From contig JAEWEX010000381.1 in assembly GCA_023389135.1 (NCBI GenBank), forward strand, positions 1 through 15,904: a stretch of DNA of 15,904 bases, written 5' to 3'. Under the pieces are notes generated by a model that saw only the letters and a program-made list of their open reading frames with translations, did not search any database and was not told where the DNA came from. Origin of the DNA: Pseudomonadota bacterium (GTDB lineage: Bacteria; Pseudomonadota; Alphaproteobacteria; Rhizobiales; Methylopilaceae). Position 1 is the first letter of the stretch. Every line of letters starts with the position of its first letter. The position numbers were made by a program, and so were the translations under genes. Below are positions 13,363 through 15,904 of the stretch, piece after piece.

Positions 13363-14261
13363 TGACCCAGTCGGAACTCCAGCGCGGGCCCGCCGGCTTC
13401 GCGGCGCTGCCGGCCGGCGCGTGCGACTGCCACATGCATGTGTTCGGCGATCCCGCCCGGTATCCGGGCGCGCCGGACCGCACCTACCAGCCGCTGGAGA
13501 TGCCGTTCGAGCGCTACCTGCCGGTGGCGCGCCGGCTCGGCATCGAGCGCATCGTGTTCGTGCAGCCCAGCGCCTACGGCGCCGACAACAGCGCCATGAT
13601 GGACGCCATGCGCGACCGCACCGACTTCACCCGCGGGGTGGCGGTGATGGACGAGCGCCACGACGCCGCCGCGCTGGATGCCCTGGACAAGGCCGGGGTC
13701 CGGGGGGTCAGGCTCAACCTGATGTCGCCGCGCATCACCGATCCCGACGCGGTGCAGGCGCGCTTCGCGGACGTGGCGGGCCGCATCTCCCGTCTCGGCT
13801 GGCACATACAGATCTATGCCGACCTCGATCTCGTCGCGGCGATCGCGCCGGCGATCCGCAAGGCCGGCCTGCCGGTGGTGATCGACCACATGGGCGGCGC
13901 GAAGAAGGGCATGGCCGTCCACGACCCCCGCTTCGAGACCCTGCTGGGGCTGGTGGCGGACGGGGTGTGCTGGGTCAAGGTTTCGGGCGCGGACATCGTG
14001 ACCTGGGAGACCACGGACTTCTCCGGCGCCGCGGATTTCGCCGGCGCGCTGATCGCCGCCAATACCGGGCGGGTGGTTTGGGGCACCGACTGGCCGCACC
14101 TGGTGCATCATTCCAGCGGCCAGGGCGCTGAGGCGCCCGACGCCGGCTACCGGCCGGTGGACGAGGCGGCGCTGGTGCGCCACCTGGTCCACTGGGCGGG
14201 AAGCGCCGCCACCCTCAGGCGCATCCTGGTGGACAACCCGGCCGAGCTCTACCGGTTCTGA
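13362..14261 (+). CDS. LigI-like amidohydrolase (2-pyrone-4,6-dicarboxylate hydrolase-like)
   Basis: The 299-residue TIM-barrel hydrolase belongs to the Amidohydro_2 / PDC lactonase group (COG3618). Key residues seen are His24 and His26 (CDCHMHVFGD), the VQPSAYGADN loop (68-77), His176 (VIDHMGG) and Asp243 (WGTDWPHL), near the C-terminus of the barrel. In LigI these residues act without a tightly bound metal to open a pyrone lactone. It is co-translated with the dehydrogenase (one-base overlap), which suggests successive steps on the same compound. A second paralogue lies convergently 24 bases away. The actual substrate may be another cyclic ester or a carboxylated pyrone, so only the family is firm. 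Confidence 0.9.
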   Translation: MTQSELQRGPAGFAALPAGACDCHMHVFGDPARYPGAPDRTYQPLEMPFERYLPVARRLGIERIVFVQPSAYGADNSAMMDAMRDRTDFTRGVAVMDERHDAAALDALDKAGVRGVRLNLMSPRITDPDAVQARFADVAGRISRLGWHIQIYADLDLVAAIAPAIRKAGLPVVIDHMGGAKKGMAVHDPRFETLLGLVADGVCWVKVSGADIVTWETTDFSGAADFAGALIAANTGRVVWGTDWPHLVHHSSGQGAEAPDAGYRPVDEAALVRHLVHWAGSAATLRRILVDNPAELYRF

Positions 14262-14285
14262 GCACGTCCGGTCGCCCGGCCGGCG

Positions 14286-15143
14286 TCAGTCGAAGCGGTA
14301 GAGCCGCGCGGGATTGTCCACGAGGATCTTCTTGCGAACGGCGGCGTCGGGGGCCCAGTCGGACAGCAGATCCAGCAGTTCGCCGCCGTCCGGCATGTGG
14401 GCGGTCATGGACATGTGCGGCCAGTCGGTGCCCCACACGCAGCGGTCGGGCACGCGGGCGACGATGCGCTGCGCCAGCGGCGCCACGTCGGCATAGGGGT
14501 AGCCTGCGACCGAGTTGCGGTAGCCGCACAGCTTGATCCAGGCGCGTTCCTCGGAGGCCAGCGTCAGGATGCGCTCCAGGATGGGGTCGTCGACGCCGTC
14601 GGCGGGGATGCCGCCCATGTGGTCGAACACCACCGGCACGGGCAGCTTGTCGATCACCGGCAGCAGCGCGGTCCATTCGTGCTTGGGCACATACATCTCG
14701 ATGTGCCAGCCGAGCGGGGCGATGCGGGCCGCGACGTCGGGCAGCTGGTCCAGCGAGGGCCCGCCGCGGGCGGTGGTGATGAAGCGCATGCCGCGGATGC
14801 CGCCCTGGGCCAGCCGGTCGAGCTCGGCGTCGGTGACGTTGGCGCCGACCATGGCGATGCCGCGGGCGCGGTGATGCCCGATCTCGCGAACCGCCTCCAC
14901 GGTGCGGCCGTTGTCGAGCCCGTAGACGCTGGGCTGCACGATCACGGTGCGCTCGACCCCGAGGGTCGCCAGCATCGCCAGATACTGGTCCGACAGCGCC
15001 TCGGCCGGGGTGAAGCTGCGGTCGGGGGAGAAGGGGAACTTCGATTGCGGCCCCAGGATGTGGCAGTGGCTGTCGCAGGACAGCGGCGGCGCCTTGGTCT
15101 TGGGTTCGCTGACGACGTCGCGCTGCTTCAGGTGCGTCTGCAC
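14286..15143 (-). CDS. second LigI-like amidohydrolase
   Basis: The 285-residue paralogue of the preceding gene is in the same COG3618 / PDC lactonase group. It shows His26 and His28 (CDSHCHILGP), VQPSVYGLDN (69-78), GWHIEMY (145-151), His175 (FDHMGG) and Asp240 (WGTDWPHM), ending ILVDNPARLYRFD like its neighbour's ILVDNPAELYRF. The two differ widely elsewhere, so they are old paralogues rather than a recent duplication. The start is GTG with GGAGG six bases upstream. It faces the first amidohydrolase tail to tail, and its own promoter region resembles those of the other island genes. The substrate is unknown. Confidence 0.9.
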   Translation of the reverse strand: MQTHLKQRDVVSEPKTKAPPLSCDSHCHILGPQSKFPFSPDRSFTPAEALSDQYLAMLATLGVERTVIVQPSVYGLDNGRTVEAVREIGHHRARGIAMVGANVTDAELDRLAQGGIRGMRFITTARGGPSLDQLPDVAARIAPLGWHIEMYVPKHEWTALLPVIDKLPVPVVFDHMGGIPADGVDDPILERILTLASEERAWIKLCGYRNSVAGYPYADVAPLAQRIVARVPDRCVWGTDWPHMSMTAHMPDGGELLDLLSDWAPDAAVRKKILVDNPARLYRFD

Positions 15144-15174
15144 GGAGTGCCTCCCGGGAGATGGTGTTTGTTGA

Positions 15175-15203
15175 TTGATTTATCACCAGCGGTGCGGTGT
15201 CAA
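15175..15203 (-). promoter_or_regulatory. possible promoter of the second amidohydrolase
   Basis: On the minus strand TTGACA (15203-15198) is followed after 17 bases by AATCAA (15180-15175), or after 15 bases by TAAATC. The sequence between is GC-rich then AT-rich, like the regions at 10286 and 12262-12290. The -35 hexamer lies in a remnant of the neighbouring palindromic repeat. Confidence 0.4.
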
Positions 15204-15254
15204 GCCGGAGCGCGGCGAGTGGGGTGCGTGTCGCGGGGAACGGGGCCGCAAGAC
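15198..15254. repeat. degraded outer repeat remnant plus spacer
   Basis: TGTCAAGCCGGAG (15198-15210) matches the right arm of the array's palindromic units (GGTCAAGCCGGAG). It is followed by a spacer with GGGTGCGTGTCGC and CCGCAAGAC, the same spacer type found between units 2 and 3. It is therefore the eroded left end of the array. Confidence 0.7.
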
Positions 15255-15780
15255 CACCGTCATGCTCCGGCCTGACCGGAGCACCCAGCGCCTTGGGCCG
15301 CACCCGAATAGCTGGACTCTCCGGTCAAGCCGGAGAGTGACGGAGGGGAAGCGGGAATCGTCACGGGAAAGCCCCGATAACACCGTCATGCTCCGGCTTG
15401 ACCGGAGCATCCAGCTTCCTGCTGCTCAAGGGGAAAGCTGGGCCCTCCGGTCGCGCCGGAGGGCGACGGAGGGTTGGGTGCGTGTCGCCGGGAACGGGCC
15501 GCAAGACCACCGTCATGCTCCGGCTTGACCGGAGCACCCAGCTTCCTGCTGCTCAAGGGAAAGCTGGACTCTCCGGTCAAGCCGGAGAGTGACGGAGGGG
15601 GAGCGGGAATCGTCACGGGAAAGCCCCGATAACACCGTCATGCTCCAGCTTGACCGGAGCACCCAGCTTCCTGCTGCTCAAGGGAAAGCTGACTCTCCGG
15701 TCAAGCCGGAGAGTGACGGAGGGGGAGCGGGAATCGTCACGGGGAAGCGCACGAGAACACCGTCATGCTCCGGCTTGACC
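15255..15780. repeat. tandem array of palindromic BIME/REP-like units
   Basis: Four complete units (15255-15343, 15381-15469, 15508-15595, 15633-15719) and a truncated fifth (15758-15780) repeat with a period of 125-127 bases. Each unit begins CACCGTCATGCTCCGG and ends CCGGAGAGTGACGG or a variant, so the whole unit is an imperfect inverted repeat of about 88 bases. Inside are two smaller hairpins (GCTCCGG-CTTGA-CCGGAGC and CTCTCCGG-TCAAG-CCGGAGAG). AGCTT and AAGCT arms surround the centre. Two spacer types occur: one with GAGCGGGAATCGTCACGGG and one with GGGTGCGTGTCGC. Unit 2 has compensating changes in its right stem (CCCTCCGG/CCGGAGGG). Small frames read through the array are not genes. Confidence 0.92.
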
Positions 15781-15794
15781 CACGGCTGTCCGGT

Positions 15795-15904
15795 TCATGT
15801 TTCGAGGCCGTTGAAGGCGAGTTGCCTTGGGTCGTGGATGACGGTTGGCGGGGGATGGCGCAGCGTGTCGATTGGTCTGCGGTGCATGATGTTGGCGCGC
15901 ACGA
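15795..15904 (-). CDS. 3' end of an unidentified gene running off the window
   Basis: A minus-strand frame open from the window edge ends in TGA at 15797-15795. It gives a 35-residue C-terminal fragment that contains MHRRPIDTLRHPPP and ends DPRQLAFNGLET. Third positions are strongly GC-biased, as in genuine local genes, and no other frame looks better. I do not recognise the protein. Because its stop lies only 15 bases from the point where the fifth repeat unit is cut, it may belong to a mobile element, but no terminal inverted repeat can be judged from one end. Confidence 0.45.
   Translation of the reverse strand, partial: VRANIMHRRPIDTLRHPPPTVIHDPRQLAFNGLET

Noticed and set aside
13362..15143. 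the two amidohydrolases as a recent inverted duplication
   Set aside because: They share motifs and similar C-terminal ends, but most of the sequence differs and the N-termini do not match, so they are old paralogues.
15175..15616. several short frames on both strands through the repeat array
   Set aside because: They only translate the repeat units, and similar peptides recur with each unit. There is no ribosome-binding site or codon-bias support.
15255..15780. possible CRISPR array because of the regular spacing
   Set aside because: The units are about 88 bases and palindromic, the spacers recur in two types rather than being unique, and no cas genes are present.

Overview
The window is high-GC DNA with strong third-position GC bias from an alphaproteobacterium, probably of the Hyphomicrobiales (Rhizobiales) type. 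Support comes from an alphaproteobacterial-style ribosomal protein L32, the polyhydroxyalkanoate repressor PhaR, and promoters close to the Caulobacter housekeeping consensus. An Hsp20 gene with a ROSE-like leader, GC-rich palindromic repeats and an isolated conserved hypothetical gene in AT-richer DNA also fit. The genus cannot be named from the sequence alone.

Region 1 (1-2340) holds four minus-strand genes that read as one possible transcription unit: a monoglyceride-lipase-like alpha/beta hydrolase, a small His-rich exported protein with a CxxxC pair, an exported DUF305 protein, and a MAPEG membrane protein. The middle two look like a periplasmic metal (copper-type) handling pair. Region 2 (2340-2960) is a divergent small heat-shock gene. 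Its Shine-Dalgarno can be folded into a bulged-G hairpin matching the ROSE thermometer signature, and a textbook terminator follows it. Region 3 (2970-5440) holds a threonine-aldolase-family PLP enzyme, an AT-richer conserved hypothetical gene flanked by palindromes, a gene-poor stretch with several small hairpins, and rpmF. Region 4 (5445-9845) holds a short conserved hypothetical gene, a PAS-like/degenerate GGDEF/EAL protein, phaR, and a lipoprotein alpha/beta hydrolase of the DUF900/COG4782 type.

Region 5 (9859-15143) looks like a catabolic island: an NTF2-like protein, an alpha/beta hydrolase with Cys in the nucleophile position, a GST, a NIPSNAP protein, a D-2-hydroxyacid dehydrogenase, and two paralogous LigI-like amidohydrolases. 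The dehydrogenase and the first amidohydrolase overlap by one base (TGATG). Three promoter regions in the island share one architecture: TTGAC, a GC-rich spacer, then an AT-rich core. Two of them share an extended motif that may be a common operator. No regulator, transporter or oxygenase lies in the window, so the substrate is unknown. Aromatic or pyrone/lactone catabolism is an inference.

Region 6 (15198-15904) is a tandem array of roughly 88-bp palindromic units with a period near 125 bp and two alternating spacer types. It is cut off at 15780 and followed by the 3' end of a minus-strand gene that runs off the window, possibly part of a mobile element. The observations most worth following are the ROSE-like leader, the shared-promoter catabolic cluster, the Cys-type hydrolase, and the higher-order palindrome array whose outer remnant overlaps a promoter.
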